DNA of 55,433 nucleotides from an uncultured Clostridia bacterium. GTDB lineage: Bacteria > Bacillota > Clostridia > Christensenellales > Borkfalkiaceae. Where the stretch lies: the NCBI GenBank assembly GCA_947625025.1, contig CANQMQ010000011.1:1-55433 (forward strand). Direction: 5' to 3'. The notes beneath the pieces were generated by a model that saw only the letters and a list, made by a program, of their open reading frames with translations, made no database searches and had not been told where the DNA came from. The position numbers and the translations under genes are program-made. Numbering within the stretch: the stretch's first letter is position 1; the number at the start of each line of letters is the position of its first letter. This document shows positions 33,216 through 48,200 of the stretch, in pieces.

Positions 33216-36200
33216 TTATTTTCTCTTGCGGAATATGACCGCCGCGAATACGACTGTCAAAATGATTTCGATCCCCGTCAGCAGGAACGGCACCCCGAAA
33301 TCGGGAAGGGAGGCATCCGCGGCCGATTGGATATTTTGGATCCCCTTATCCCGTTCGCCTTCCACTTCGTTCTTAGACTTCGCGCCGTCGATCTTATCCT
33401 TGGCCTTCTCGGCCTCTTCCTCGATGTTCTTCTTGGCCTCGTCCTTCTCCTCGTCCGAGAGGTCCGTGTCGGAATCCACCTCGTCTTTGGCCTTCTGTGC
33501 CTCGTCGTCTATCTTATCCTTGGCGTCCTGTTTCTCCTTGGCCAAATCGTCCGTTTCGGGCCCTGTGGGTTCGGGCTCAGTGGGTTCGGAGCCCGTAAAC
33601 GTTTTCTTGGAGGCCGCATCCATCCGCGCCCTTCCGCCATCGAGTGCATCGAGGATGCCGTCTGAGGTAGTCGCATCCGAGATATCCTTCTCCGCAACTT
33701 CCCTTTCGTGCTCGATCTCCGCCCGAAGCTCTTCCTTCTGGGCATCCGTGAGCCCGTCACGCGAGGAGGCGTAATCCTTTGCGGCCTGCTCTGCCCGACG
33801 AAGCGCCTCGAGGGCGAGGTCCTTTGAGATGCCGATCTCCACGCCCGTGAGCTCGATCTCGCTATTTGTAATGACGTAATTATCGCTCGCACTGCCGCTG
33901 AGCGTGAGCGTGGCGACGACGGTATGGAGCCCGACGTCTGCACCGTCGAATACACCCGTTCCCGTCACCGTGACGGTATCCGTGCCGTACAGGCCGTAGA
34001 CCGTCCACATAGAGGGATCGTTGAGCGTTGCGGCGGTGCCGCCGTCGTAGAGCTTGGCGAGCGCCCGGACGCCGTATACGGTGAGCGGGGCACGCTTCAT
34101 CGTGTACTCGTGCGTGGGGTTGAGGAACTCGTAGTTCTCATAGCCCGTGGTATCGGCGACGAATACATACTTGGCTCCGCCGTTGTGCAGGAGGAATGCC
34201 CCCCGCGTTGTAGCGGGCAGGCTGACGACGTTTCCGTTGACCATGTTGAGGCTCGCCGTCACCTTATTGCTTTGGTCCCGCCCGTTATAGGTAAATTCGT
34301 CCGCCGCCCAAACGAGCTCCACAGACTTCTTGGAGATCTCGAACGAGATCACCTTCTCGGCCTGCATATACTGCGTACTGCCTACCACGGTGGCCTTCAC
34401 ATACCAAGTGCCTGCATTCGCGGGAGGATACGAGGTGAAGGCGCCCGTGGGCGAATCGCAATAGGTAAACACGGGGACGCCGAACTTCGCCGAAGCGGAG
34501 GGAACCGCGGGTTCCTCTCCGTACGTCCAACCCGAGATGGTGAAATCGAGAATTTCATTCTGCCCGGGAGCGATGGAGAACGAGTAGGTGAGCGCATCCG
34601 AATTGCCGAACGCCCACTTATAGTTGTCGGGATCGCGGAGTGCGACCGTTACGGCGTAGTCCCCCACCTCCGTGTATACATTTCCGCTGACGGTGTACAG
34701 CTCGCTCTGTGCGATGTGATAGGTAAGCGGTTGCCCCGTGTAATAGAACGCGGTCCCGTCCTCGGCGGGGCGCTGTACCGCCTTCTTGGCGATGTGGTAT
34801 TCATGCGATTTGCCCGAAAAATCGTAGTTGCCATCCAACTTCGTCTCGTCTACGATGAAGGTATAGGCATTGCCGTTGTTGTGGTTGATGAAGCCGTCCG
34901 CGCCCTGCAACACGGCCGTCAGCTTGTGTTGCCGGCCATCGAAATCGAAGAACCAAGCGTAGACTTTGGCGCTCTGATCGGAGCCCGTGTACTCGAAGGT
35001 GTCCTCTGCCCAAAAGAGCGCATAGGAGGCACGGTTGATCGTAAACGTGGAGACAAGATCTTCGGAGGTCTCCTCCGTGCCCGCCCAACGGTAATTGGCC
35101 TTATCGCGGAGAGTTACCGTGACCTGTTGGGAACCCGCATCCGTACGGGTGTTGCCCGCGATCGTGTAGAAGTCCTCGTCCCCTTCGCCGATGATGTAGT
35201 AAGACTGCGGCTTTCCGTTATAGGTGAACAGGCTTGCGCTGACGACGGGCATGGTGACTGCAGCCTTGCGGATCACCCATGTGAGCTCCATCGTGAACTT
35301 GGGGGCCTCGTAGTTGGTCTCATCATAGATGAATCCCTTCACCTTTGCGGTATAGGTGCCAGCATCGGTCGCCTCCGCGCCCTCGAACTGCGCAATGACG
35401 CCCGCGGGAAGCCCCACAAGGTAGACGTTGTAGAGGGTGTTGTTGTAGTTGAACGGGCTCGAGTAGCTCCACGCCACCGCAGACATATCATAGGTAGCCC
35501 TTTGCATGTGATAGGTCTTGGTGTACGACTGCCCCACATCGAGGATGTAGTTGACGGCCGCATCCGAAGAGAGTTCCGCCCTGAATTCGTACCCCTCTTC
35601 CTTGCAGTTCATGAACTGCGTCGTGACGACGATGAGCTCAAACGTGCCGTCCCCGGGGACGCCCTGAAGGGTCGCTCGGATCTCGGAGGCGTGGTCCTTG
35701 CCGTCGTATACGAAGCGATCCTCCGTCCAAAGGATATCCGCGGGCGAAACTATCTTCTTCTCGATGACGAACGTAGCCGAGAGGGTGAGGTCGTCGTCGC
35801 TGATCGTGACATTGGAGGGAAGTTCTTCGGCCCAAGCGTAGTTGTAGACCGCGTAAGCTTCCCCGGGGTTACTGCCCACCGTATCCACCGAATAGTTGGT
35901 TTCGGCGAGTTTGACGGAGAACGTATACGTTCCGCTGACGCGCGGGTTCTCCTCGGTCGTTACGATATACCCCTCTCCCGAAGCGATCTCGGGGCGGTGA
36001 TACGTCCCGTCGTACTCGACGGACTTCATATTGTTCTCGTCGAGCGGGGATGCAAGGGCCTTGGGCGCAATGACGACGATGAGATACGCGCTATCCACGG
36101 TGTAGTTCAAGGCATGGTCGCCACTCAGGGCGCTTATCCCATCCATGTCGCCGACCATGTAGCGATAGGTACCCGCGTTGACGGGCCAACCGTAGTGCTG

Positions 36201-39200
36201 TGACCAATCGCCGTTCTGTGCGGGATCGGGCGCAGTTTTGAGTGCACGGCGCATGAATGCGTTGAGCGTTACCTCGTCGCCCCCGATCACGCCGCCTTCG
36301 GCAAAGGTTGCGGCAAACGGAGCCTCCGCTCCCTCGGCGGTATATGCCTTCCCCGTATACGGAAGCGTGAGATTGCCCTCCCGCGCGGCCGCGGCATAAT
36401 TTTCTGCAAGGAGCTCGGGCGTGAGTTTCTTTTGGGTGATGCTCACCTTGCCCGCCGAGCTATCCGCATCGTCCGAAACAAAGGTGATGTAGCGGTTGTC
36501 CTCGTTCTCGTCCTCGGCGAACGCGATGGAGAGATAGTATTTGAAGTTAACATTTCGGCTGAGCTGATATTGGTCGGCGTAAAGTTTTTCTACGGGAACG
36601 CCAAATTCATCGACGACGTTTAGGATGAGGTCTGCGGCCTTCAACTTCTCGATGGCCACCGCGATGCCGCTTGCCGTCCATTCATCGATGCCCGTGATGG
36701 ATTCAATGACGTCCGTGCGGAGGAGCCATGCTTTGAGGGCGGCGGAGAGCGCTTCGTCGTTCCCGCGAAGGTATGTGCCGTATTCCGCGGTGAAGATGGG
36801 CGCCGTATCCTTGATCTTCACCACGATGCCTTCCTGCGTTATGGTAAAGATAAAGTTGAAATCGTAATCCTCGTGATTCTTCGCCGTGATCTTCCCTATC
36901 ACGGTATAGATCGCAACGTCCGCTACGTGCGCGGGGCTGCTCCCCGCAGTATACCCATCCAAGGGCTTCCCGTCTTTGAGGACGGACGTATATTGGATCG
37001 TATACTCCGTCATGCCGCCCGCAAGTTTGGGAACGACGACAAGATCGTATCCCGATGCACGGTAGATGCGCGTACTGCTTCCGCGGAAGCCCGCCGTCAT
37101 GACGGCGTTCTCGATGGTGAATACGCCGCATGTATCCTCGTATCCCCTTCCGCTGTAGGTGGAATTATTCGCATCCTTCCATGCACCCACGAACTCGACC
37201 GTTTGGTTCCCCGTGCCGTCTGAGAAGGTGCCGATGATGGGGTATTTGCCCACATCGCTGTATCCGCCTGCCATGACGGCGGGGGTGTTGAAGGCGAGCC
37301 CGTCCGTGCCGATGAGCTTCAGATCCCCCTCATACTCGAAGCAATCCGTGAGCGGTTTCATGGAGGCGCTGCCGAAGGTGCCGTTGTCGTCCCGAATGCG
37401 GATCTTGACCTTCCTCACCACTACCGTTACGGTGAAGTCGCCGTCCTCGGGCGTCGCAAAGGTATAGTTGGAGTTCGGATCGAGCACGACGCGGAACACG
37501 TTTGTGGAATTCTTGACGTCCGCCGTCGGGGTATCCAATGCCGCAAACGTCGCCAAGACTTCCTCCGAACCGATCACATTTTGGAAGGTGTAATAGATGA
37601 GCTCCGTCGTGGGGGCCTTGCCGTTGTAGACGTAGTCTACCTTGTTGCCGTCGAAGTTCTCCCAAATCACCCTATCGTCCGCCTTGGTGTTCGGGTCGTC
37701 CTGCACGTGCCATTCTACCGTGACGGTACGCTTTTTGAGCTCCACCGAAGTGTTGCAGAGCGCCTGCTCGGTGAGGAGTTCATAGTTCTCCGCACAATCG
37801 CCCGTGAGCGAAAGCCCCGAGATGGCGATCTGCTTGTTTACCCCTGCGGCGGGTGAGACGAAGAAGTAGGTTTCTACGGCAAGCTTCACGCTCCCGGTAT
37901 CCTGCTCCAAGATGCCCATGAACTCCTGCGAGAGGACACGGCCGTTTTGGACGGTCGTCGTGCCGTCATACTCCCTGCCGTCTGCCGTAACTTCGGCGGA
38001 CGACAGCGTGATGCCGCGCCTTTGGATATGGTAGGTGTGCTCCGCCCCGCTTCGGATCTCGTAGTTCTTTTCATGATCCGCGGGCAGGGTGACGGTGAAC
38101 ACATACCCCTCTGCCCTGTAATCTTTGAATGTACCGCTGCAGACGGGCGTAAGCGGCACAGACCCTTCGAGGCTGACAAAGTACGGCTTCACCTGCGCAC
38201 TCTGATCCGTCCCGTCGTAGGTGAACGTCAACTCCTGCCAGACGACGTCTACGAATTTTTTGGTGATTTCGACATTCGATATCTTCCACTCCGTCGTCGT
38301 AAGGGTATAGTTTACCGCACAGTCGCCGCTTAAGATGAAATCCTTGACGATGACGGTGTGCATGCCGACGTCCGCGCCGTCCAATTCGACGGTATACCCC
38401 GTAATGACGGGCGGGAAGGCCTCATCCTCGGGGATCAGCCCCTCGAACGTGACGCCCGATACGTTGACGCCGATGCTCTTGTTGCCGTCGTACTCCTTGT
38501 TGTTTACCGTGATGCCGCCCGTGATGGTGAGCTCGAGCGGGGTGATGTCTGCCTCCGATTCGAAGATATACACATCCCGATCGAGAATGTAGTTCTCGGC
38601 GGCGCTTCCCGTGAGCGTGATCCCCGTTACGGTCACCTGCTTGTGGGTGCCGACATACTTATCGCTGAACGTTGCGGAGCCATACGCTATGCCGAGGTCG
38701 TCCCCGCTCACCTTGTTGTCGAATGTCACCTTGGAGACGTCGAGCGTCGCATTGTGGTTGCCGTCGTAGGGCTTTGTCGCTGCGGTGATGCCGCCCGTGA
38801 TGAGGAGGTGCCGCTCTGCGATATGATAGGTAACCGAAATGGCTGCCGTATCCCCATGCTTGTCGCTCGAGACGGTGATCGTGGCCTGATAATAGCCCAC
38901 TTTCAGGTAGGAATCGGGGGATACTCCCGATGAGAAGTCGTTCGTCTTGCTGTACCGGTATGTGATATCCGTCCAGTGGATCGCATCGATCGCACCCGCG
39001 CCCGAGAGCGCTTCCACGATCGAAGCCGTGTGGCGGGCGGCATCGTATACGCAATCCTCCGCGGTGAGCCTTACCGTCCCCCCGAGGCCGTATTCATGCA
39101 TCTCGCACTTCTCCACCGTGCAGTAGATCTCTGCAACGGAAGGGTCGCTCGGCGATACGCGCACCGCCCAGGTGTGGCCAGGTGCGGCGATGGTGAACGT

Positions 39201-42200
39201 CTGCGGCTCCGCCGTGAACGTCTTGCCGTCGAATTCGATGGATGCGCTGACTTGCTCCTCTCGATCCGTCGTGCAGTCGCCCTCCACGAGCGTCTGTTTC
39301 TCGAACTTCGCATTCTGCGGCGATGTCTTTTCCTTACAGTGCGCGCAGGTGAAGGTCGCAGTCACGCCCGTATAGCCCTCCGCCCCGAGGGTCCAATCCC
39401 ATGCGGGGTTGGGGGCGCCGTCCACTTCGCTCCGATCGTAGAGGTGCTGCCTCAGGTGCCCGAGCCCTTCCTCGATGCTCCAACAGTTGAATTCCTCTCT
39501 GTTGGAAGGGAAGCGGGCCTTCAGCGTCTCGATGTCGCCGATCAATTCTTCAAGTTGGGCAAAGCCCTTATCGTAGCTCTTCGCATTCGCTACGTCGATA
39601 TCGAGATAGATCCCTAAGGAGGCCTTCTCGCCGAGCGCCGCCGAGAGGACTACGCGGATCCCGTCGCCGAGATACACGTCTCCCTTCACTTGCTCGGCCT
39701 TGTGGGTGTTCTCCTTGATGACGGGCTCCCCTTCGAGTTTGAAGTCTCCCGTCGCCGCGAAGTACACGCCGCCGCCGTTGCCGCCCGCGGTATTCTTCTC
39801 AATGACGCCGCCCTTTATTTCGAAGGTAGCCCCCTTGGAGACATACACGCCGCCGCCGTTTTCCTTGGCGGTATTCCCCGAGATCTCGCCGCCCTTCATG
39901 ATAAATTTGCCCGCGCCGATGCCGTGAGCGCCCTCATTCTGCACGAGTACGCCCGCGCCGCTGTGGTTGCTCGTGTTGCCCGAGATCTTGCCGCCCGCCA
40001 TCGTAAACACGCCGCCGTCCTCCACGATCACGGCCGATACGAGGCTATCCGAAGAGGTGTTGATCCCCGAGATCTTGCCGCCGTTCATGTTGAACATGCC
40101 GCCTTCGCCCATGACGCGCACCCCGTATAAGGTGCTTCCCGCCACGCCGACGATGGCGCCGCTCTCCAAGTTGAAGATACCGCCTTCCACCGAAATGCCG
40201 TAGCTTCTCGCCTGCAAATTCCCGCCCGTGCGCGCTTCGCCGTCCTTCATCGTGAACGTCTTTCCGTCCCTTATGATGAAGATACCGTCGCGCGAATTAA
40301 AGTCGTTGCTCAGCGTCCATCCGTTGAGGACGAGCGTCACGCAGGTTGCCTTGGCATTGCTATCGAGGACCAATTGCTCCTTGACGGAGGCATGCGAAAG
40401 CAGCGTAAGGCGCACTCTGCCCTCGGCCTTCAGCGCCTCTTGCCAGCCCGAGGCAAACACCGTGAATAATCGATATTCCTCCCCATTGAGTTGGCCCCAC
40501 TCGTCCTCATGTTGCAGGACCACGACATTGGAGAAAGCTGCCGCGGATACGTGGCAACGGTCGCACTCGAGTACGCCGTCTTTCCACTTCCAATCGTGCC
40601 CCAACGCTTCGACCGTGACGGTGTGTGTGGCCGTATACGGCTTGCCGTTTACGTTGATGGTCACCCGGTATGTAATCGAACCGCTCTCGGTGCAACTTGC
40701 GGCAGTTTGGCTCTTTACGGTCGCCTTTTGGGTCTCTTCGAAGGGCCAATCGCAGTTTTTACACTGCATCGTGAGCTTGGCCTGATCGTCCGCGAGCCAC
40801 AGCCAATTCTCGGTGTCTCCCGTGTATACGAATTCGTGGTCGTGCTTGATCCTGCCGCACGGGGTGCCGTTTACGCCCGTCTCGTCGAAATAGATACAGT
40901 TGAAATCCGCCCTGTCGGTATAGAAGTAGACTCTGAGCGTCTCTCTGGTAATCGAAACCTTATCGTCCACCAACACGAAGAGGCCGTCCCGCGCGTTGGT
41001 GATATCCATGTTGTAATAGAAGTATATCTTGGAGCCTTCCTCGAGCGCACCCGTCACGGCGATGATGCCGTTTCTCACCACTGCCTTATCGGTGGTGTTG
41101 ATGAATACGTTGTTTGCGGTGGAGGCATCCGAAGAATTTACGTTGCTCTCGATCAGCACGTACTTTTGGATACAGAAATCCGCCCTGCAATAGACGCCGC
41201 CGCCGTTGCCGCCCGCGGTGTTTTCCGTCACCGTCAAGCGGGCCGCCGCCGTGAAGGTGCCTGCGGAATACACGCCGCCGCCGTCCCCTTGCGCCTTGTT
41301 GCTCGTCACCTGCAAGTCGCCGCCGCTCACCGATGTACGGGATACGGAATAGATACCGCCGCCATCCAAAGCCGCCTTGTTGCGAGAAATTATAACTTTC
41401 GTACCCGAAAACGTCAGCGTGACGTTGTTGCCGCCCGAATAGATGCCGCCGCCCGCATTCTCGGCCGTGTTATCCAAAATGGACTGCGCCTTCCCCGAGA
41501 ATACGAAGCTACTGCCGTTGCCCGCGATATAGATACCGCCGCCGTTCCCGGATTCCGAATCGGCGACCTTCTTCGCCGTGTTGCCCTCCACCGTGAGATC
41601 GAGCGCCACGGTATTCACGAGGTTGAAATAAATTCCGCCGCCGTTGCCGCCGACCCCGCCTTCGCCTTTGAAATCGCCCGCGGTGTTGTTTTTCGCCGTG
41701 AGCGACGAGCGCAGATCTCTCTCTGCGGGAACGCTCTCCCCTATCGTCACGGGATCGTAGGAAAGCGTAGCGAAAAGATACAGCCCGCCGCCGTTGCCGC
41801 CCGCCGTATTTTCCTCGAGCGTCATGCGGGTCTGATTGCTGTTTATCGTGAGGCTCTGCACATACATGCCGCCGCCCGCGCCCTGCTTGGATGTGTTTTT
41901 GCTTACCGTGAGCGCCGCCGCACCCGTGAGCGTGAGGAGTACGTAGATATAGATGCCGCCGCCGTTGCCCACCGCCTCGTTGTTGCTTACGGTAATATTG
42001 CCGCCCGACATCGTGACATATGCTGCGGAGATCGCGCCGCCGTTCATCTGTGCCTTGTTCTTGTTGAAGATGAGCTCTACATTCGGATCGGTCACGGAGA
42101 AGGTGCTGTTGGTGTAGATCCCGCCGCCGTCGCCGTTCTGCGCCTCGTTGTAGTTGAAGGTGAACTTGCAAGTGCCCTTCGCCTCGAGCCTTGCGGGCGA

Positions 42201-45200
42201 CTGAATGAACATCGCGCCGCCGTACGCCTTGGAAATGTTGTGGTTGAATTCGTAATTGTAGCACTGCAGGGTGACGACCGCGTTGCCCGCCGCAAACACG
42301 CCGCCACCGCCCATCGTCGCCTTGTTTCCTACCGCGCCCGCATTGGCGGTGTTGCGGGAGAGCTCGCCGCTCGGCTCTTCAAAGCCCGTGGACGTACTTG
42401 TAAAGGACAGCGAGCCGCTATCCGCATAGATGCCGCCGCCGCTGTTCGCCGCCGTGTTGTACACGATCTCGCCGCCGCTGATGTTCACCGTGGCGCCGTT
42501 CGAATAGATGCCGCCGCCGTTGCCGTATCCTCTGCCCGTCGCACCCGCTTGGTTGAGCACGGCGTTGTATTTGATCTTGCCGCCGCTGATGTGTGCGAGC
42601 GTACCTGCGCCATCCACATGCAGGCCGCCCCCGCCAAGCGTGGCTTTGTTGCCTTCATCCGCGCTCTCGCCGCCGATGATGCCGCTCAAAAGACTGAAGG
42701 ATACGTTGGCGTTCACGAATACGCCGCCGTATTGCTGTGCCTGGTTGCCGTAGATCTTGCCGTCTGCGATCTCGACATGCGCGGAGACCGTGGCGCAAAG
42801 GCCGCCGCCGTAACGCGTAGCGGTGTTGCCGTGGATCTCGGCGCCGTTCATCGTGAACGTCAGACCGCCGCCCGTAAGGTATACGCCGCCGCCGTCCGTA
42901 GCCGTATTTTCATAGATGTCTGCGCCCTCGTTGAGGAGCACGCTGTAGTTGGTACTCGAGTTGACATAGATCCCGCCGCCGTAGGCGGTGCCGCCCGTAA
43001 CGGTATTGCCGTGGATCTTGATATTGCCTACCTTGAGCTCGCCGCCGCTGCCTATGATATAGACGCCGCCGTTGTTGTTCCTGATCTCGCCGCCGTTGAG
43101 CTCGACAAGGACGTTTGTGCCCCTCAGCCGAATGCCGTAGCCGTTCGTGCAGTGCTGGATCACGCCGCCCTCGATGTGCACCGAGCAATCCGAATAGGCG
43201 GCATTATCCATAAAGACCGCATTGGTGAAGTTGTTCTCCGCGCCTTCCGCATCCGAGCCGATGATGCCGTTTCTCAGCGTGAAATGACTGTTTGAAGCCA
43301 CAAACTGCACGGCGTACGAGCCCACCTGCAATTTGCCGCCGCCCTTCTTATCGTCGAGGATGAAGGAGCCGCCCGCGATGTTGAACATCGCCATGCCCGC
43401 CGTCCCCGTAATGGAACAGCCGTTCAGATCGAGGCGGACATATTTACCCGCTTGCAATGTTTGAACTGCGGCAAGCCTGACGTCCGCGAGGAGCACGATG
43501 GAGGCATAGTTTTCGCCGCTCGAATTCCTCTCGGCCGCCTGCGCCGCCCCCCATGCCAAGTCAAATGTTGCATACACGTCCACGAAGCCCGTCGCTTCGT
43601 CGTTGCTCATGTACACATACGCCACATAGCTTTCGTCCCTTGCCGCATCGTGTCCGCAATTGGTGCAATAGATGGAGCGGTCCTCCGCCTTCCACACCCA
43701 ATTGTGCCCCGAGGCATATTCATGGACCGTGGTGGAAACTTCGAACTTCTGCCCATTGAAGGTGACGGAGGCCGTGTAGATCCTGTCGCCTTCCGTCACG
43801 CAGTCCGCGCCGCCCGTGCTCGAGATGTCCTCGGCAGACTCGGTATGCGATTCAATGCACCCCACATGCGTACAAATGATGGTGATGTTGACGCTCTTGT
43901 AGTCCGGGGACCAATCGCCCTGATCCTTCGTCGCATAGACGTGGGAGGACATATAGGCGAAGAGCTTATCCGCCGCGGGATCGTAGTAGATGCAGTTATA
44001 CGTCTCGCTGTCGTCCGCTTTGAAGTATCCGCGCATCATCTCTGTGGATGTGAGATACCTCGCCGCGCCGTAGAGGAAAATGTTGTCCGGATTTGCCTCG
44101 GTCTCTTCAAACGTCACATAGATGGCGGAAGGCTGAAGGGTGCCGCTCACCACGATCATGCCGTAGTGCCTCGGAAGGTCCACCTCGCTCGTCACGGAGG
44201 TAAAGACGTTGGAAGGCGTATTCACATCCTCGGTGCCCTGTTTGTTGTCCGTGACCTTGACGGTGCCCTGCACGGAAAACACTTGCAGGACGTACACGCC
44301 GCCGCCCTTTCCTTCGGCACGGTTGCCGCTCGCGGTAAAGTTGGCGGACGCGGCGCTCAGCGTCAAGCCTCCCGTGCAGTAGATGCCGCCGCCGTTGCCC
44401 TTGGCAACGTTATTTTCAATGGTCACATTGCCTGCGAGCGTGGGCGTGGCGTCCTCCGAATAGATGCCGCCACCGTTGACGCCCGCCGTGTTTCCCTTCA
44501 CGGTCAAATACTTGGTATTATAGAGGCTAATGACGCCCGCCGAATAGATGCCGCCGCCGCTTCCTCCCGCAGTGTTGTTGACGATATTATAGTCGCGGTG
44601 AAGCTGCGCGTATGCCCCGTTATTATATGTAAAATTCAGTGCGCCCGCCGAATAGATGGCGCCGCCGCTTCCTCCCGCCTCGTTCTCTTCGAGGGTGATA
44701 TTGCCCGCAAATTGGATGGTGCCCGTGCCGTCGCCCGCAATGGCGCCGCCCTTATCTTCGGCAGTATTTTGCTTGAACGTCGCCGCGGAGTAGTCGGTAA
44801 AGTAGATGTCCCCGCCCGCCTGATAGAAGGCGCCGCCGTCGTTTGCCGCGCTGTTGGACGTAAACGTGACAGCGCTGTGGAAGATGATATTGGCATTGGT
44901 GTAGATGGCGCCGCCGTTGCCCTGCGAGGCATATTCGGAGGGATCCAAGGCCTCCGAAGAGGTCTCCGCCTTGTTGTTGGTAAAGGTAAACGTGCCCTTG
45001 GTCGCAGTTCCGATCACTGCGCCGAAGGTGATAGCCGTGCGCGCAAGGATGGCGCCGCCGTTCTGGTGCGCGGTGTTCTCTTCGAAGGTCATTTCGCCTT
45101 GGAACGTCACGCCACTCGCGTAGTTGACGACCATGCCGCCGCCCAAATTGGCCTCGTTTTGGGTGAAGAACATCTTGCCCGTTTCGGCTTCGGAGAGTAC

Positions 45201-48200
45201 GCCCGTCACATATAATCCGCCGCCCGCCCTCGCTCGGTTGTGCGTGAGGTCTATCCTGCCGTTGACGACCATGGAGCCTTCGGTGTAAATCCCGCCGCCG
45301 TTGACGCGGGCCGTGTTGTCCTTGAGGAGAACGACTGCGCCCTCCCCTTCGAAGAGTTGGACGTTGACGGTAGCCCTCGTCACATAAATGCCGCCGCCGC
45401 TTCCTGTCGCTTGGTTGGAGGAGATCTCCGCCACGGGATTGCTCGAGGAGGAACGGGTGAAATTCAGCGTTCCGCCCGCGATGTGAATACCGCCGCCGTA
45501 CACTCCCGTGTTATTCGTGATCTTTACGCCGTCGCTTACCGTAAGCACACCTGCGTTCATGTAGAGGGCGCCGCCGCGGTCTGCCGTGTTGTGGCTGATC
45601 TCGCCGACTTCCCCCGTTTTCCGCAAGGTCATTGTGCCGATATTGACGATCCCGCCGCCAATGCCATAGTAGAGCGGGAGGTTGTCTTTCTCCGTGACGG
45701 TATTGTAGCTGATCTCGCCGCCCGAGAACTCAAACACGCCCGTATTGTAGACGCCGCCCGCCTCCCGATCCGCGGTGTTGTGGGAAATGGAGCCGCCGCT
45801 CATCGCGACGTTTGCCCTATTTGAATAGAAGCCGCCGCCCACGCAGTTGGATTCGTTGTGCTCGATGCGCGTGCCGTCGAGAATGTTCACCCTGTGAATG
45901 TCCGCGAAGATCCCGCCGCCGCCCAAGCCGGTGGCTTTCGTCCCGAGCGTTTCTGCGGGGATCACCACCTTATTGTGCGCGATGAGAATTTCCTCGCTCC
46001 CGCCGCCGAACGTGGTCGTCATGACGTGCTCCTCGGCGCCGCTCTCGGAGGTAAGGTAAAGCCCGCCGCCGCTGTTATATGCCGTGTTGTTTGTGATCTC
46101 ACCCTTTTCGATTCTATTGGTGTGGGCGAGCGCAGAGCCACTTTCAAGCCTCAAGAAGATGCCGCCGCCCAAGGTCGCGGTGTTGCCCGTCACTTTGCCG
46201 CCCGTCATTGTAAACGTGCCGCAACAATAGATCCCGCCGCCCCAGCTATATTGTCCGCCATCCGCGGTGTTGCCGCTGATCTCGCCGCCCGACATCGTGA
46301 ATATGCAAATGTTATAGGCGATCCACACGCCGCCGCCGGGTTGGACCGAATGGTTACCCGAAATCGTGCCGCCCTTCAACTCGAATGTACCGTATTCAAT
46401 GTTCACGCCGCCATATGTTTGATTTCCAGAGATCGTGCCGCCGTACATGATGAATTTCGCATCATTGGCACTTTTCGCAACATTGGTGACCCACACGCCG
46501 CGGTTCGAGTTGTCGCAGATCGTCGCGCCGTCGTACATCCTGAAGGTGCCCTTGTTGACGATCACGCCGTTCACGCCGTTTTTCACGCTGCCGCCCTTGA
46601 AGATGAACACGCAGTCGTTTGCCGTGCCGTCTAAGAGGATGCCGTTGCTGTTGACGATCGCGTCGCTCTTTCCCACACTCGTATCCGTAAGGGTGAACTC
46701 GGATTCCGCGCCCACCATGCGGAATACATCCTGGGCCGCATTGAAGCCCTTGATTTCGAACCCGTTGAGGTCCAAACAGACAAAGACGTTCGCGGGAATT
46801 TGCAGTTGGGAGGCCGTGGGCGTGAAACTATTCAATACATAGATGTTGACGGGCTTTTCCTTTTCGGTGGGGTGCCCCATCGCCGCATTCCAGACCTCGG
46901 GCGAGAGGGCGGCATACACCTGCATCTCCCCATCGAATTCCACGGCAATTACCATGCCGTCGTCCGTTGCCAAATAGTCGCAGACCGAGCACTTTACGGT
47001 GTGATCGGTAAAATGATACTGATGCCCCGCCGCGGGTGTAATCACTTCCGCAACGTCGGTATAGGTCTTTTGATAGATGCCCGTGCCGAGGGTCAGCGTC
47101 ACCGTGTACTTATCTACCCCATCCTCCGTGCAGGTGGCTTTTTTGATGTCCACCCGGATCTCTTCGCCCTCGATGGTGCCCGTCTTGGTGAGCGTCGCCG
47201 CTTCGTCCTTGCAGTGCGGGCAGGCAAGCGTCGCCGTCACCGAAGAATGGTCGGCGTCCCAAGCGAATTCGGGGGTTGCGGGATAGGCATGCCTTGTCAT
47301 ATAGTAGTACAGGCTCGTATCCTCATACAGGCACTCCTGCCCCTCCTCGCCGTTTTTGATCTTATCCGAGAAGAACACTTTCCGCGCGGTATCGATACCC
47401 AAAAACGAATCGTCCTTGCAATAGGCAAACACATCTTGCCGCTCGCCGTTTGCCTCGTTGGCGGCGAGATAGATGCCGATGCGGCTCTCATTATGCAGAC
47501 GCTCCGTTACAATGACGACGTTCGGCGTCTCTGTAGGCCGCCCCGCGAAGCCCGTACAGCTGAGGTAGAGGTCGCTCTGCACATTCTCCTTGCCGTCGCA
47601 AGTTGCGGTATTGTTTTCAATGTTGACTTTATTCTGTACTTGGATGATGCCGAGGACGCGTACGCCGCCGCCATAGCCGCTCCTTACCGTGCCCGCCTTA
47701 TTGCCCGTGATGCTGACGGGGGAAGTGCCGCTCGTGGGCGCGACGAATGCGAGGTTGGCTCCCGCGTAGATGCCGCCGCCGTCCTCGCCTGCTTCGTTCC
47801 CTGTTACCGTGAGGGAGGCGTTTGCGCCGTTAAAGGTAACGTTGCCCATCGCATAGAGGCCGCCGCCCGAGAGCGTAACCTCGTTGCCGCGGAACGTGAC
47901 GTTGGAATTTGCCCCGAACACGACTGTGGTACGGATGTATGCGCCGCCGCCCGAGGAGGCCGTGTTACCTTCAAAGTTGAAAGCTACCGAATGCGCGGCG
48001 GAGGTGATATCCAATGCGGTGGTGGTATAGAGGCCGCCGCCCTCCTTGCGGGCAGTGTTCCCTTTGAACGTGAAGGGCTCCTTGCTATCGTATTCCGCGC
48101 TTACGTTCAGCCAGCCGTTCACATAGATGCCGCCGCCGAGATCTGCCTTGTTGCCCTCGAACACGGTCGGGCCGTAAACGGACATATTGCCGTTTGAATA

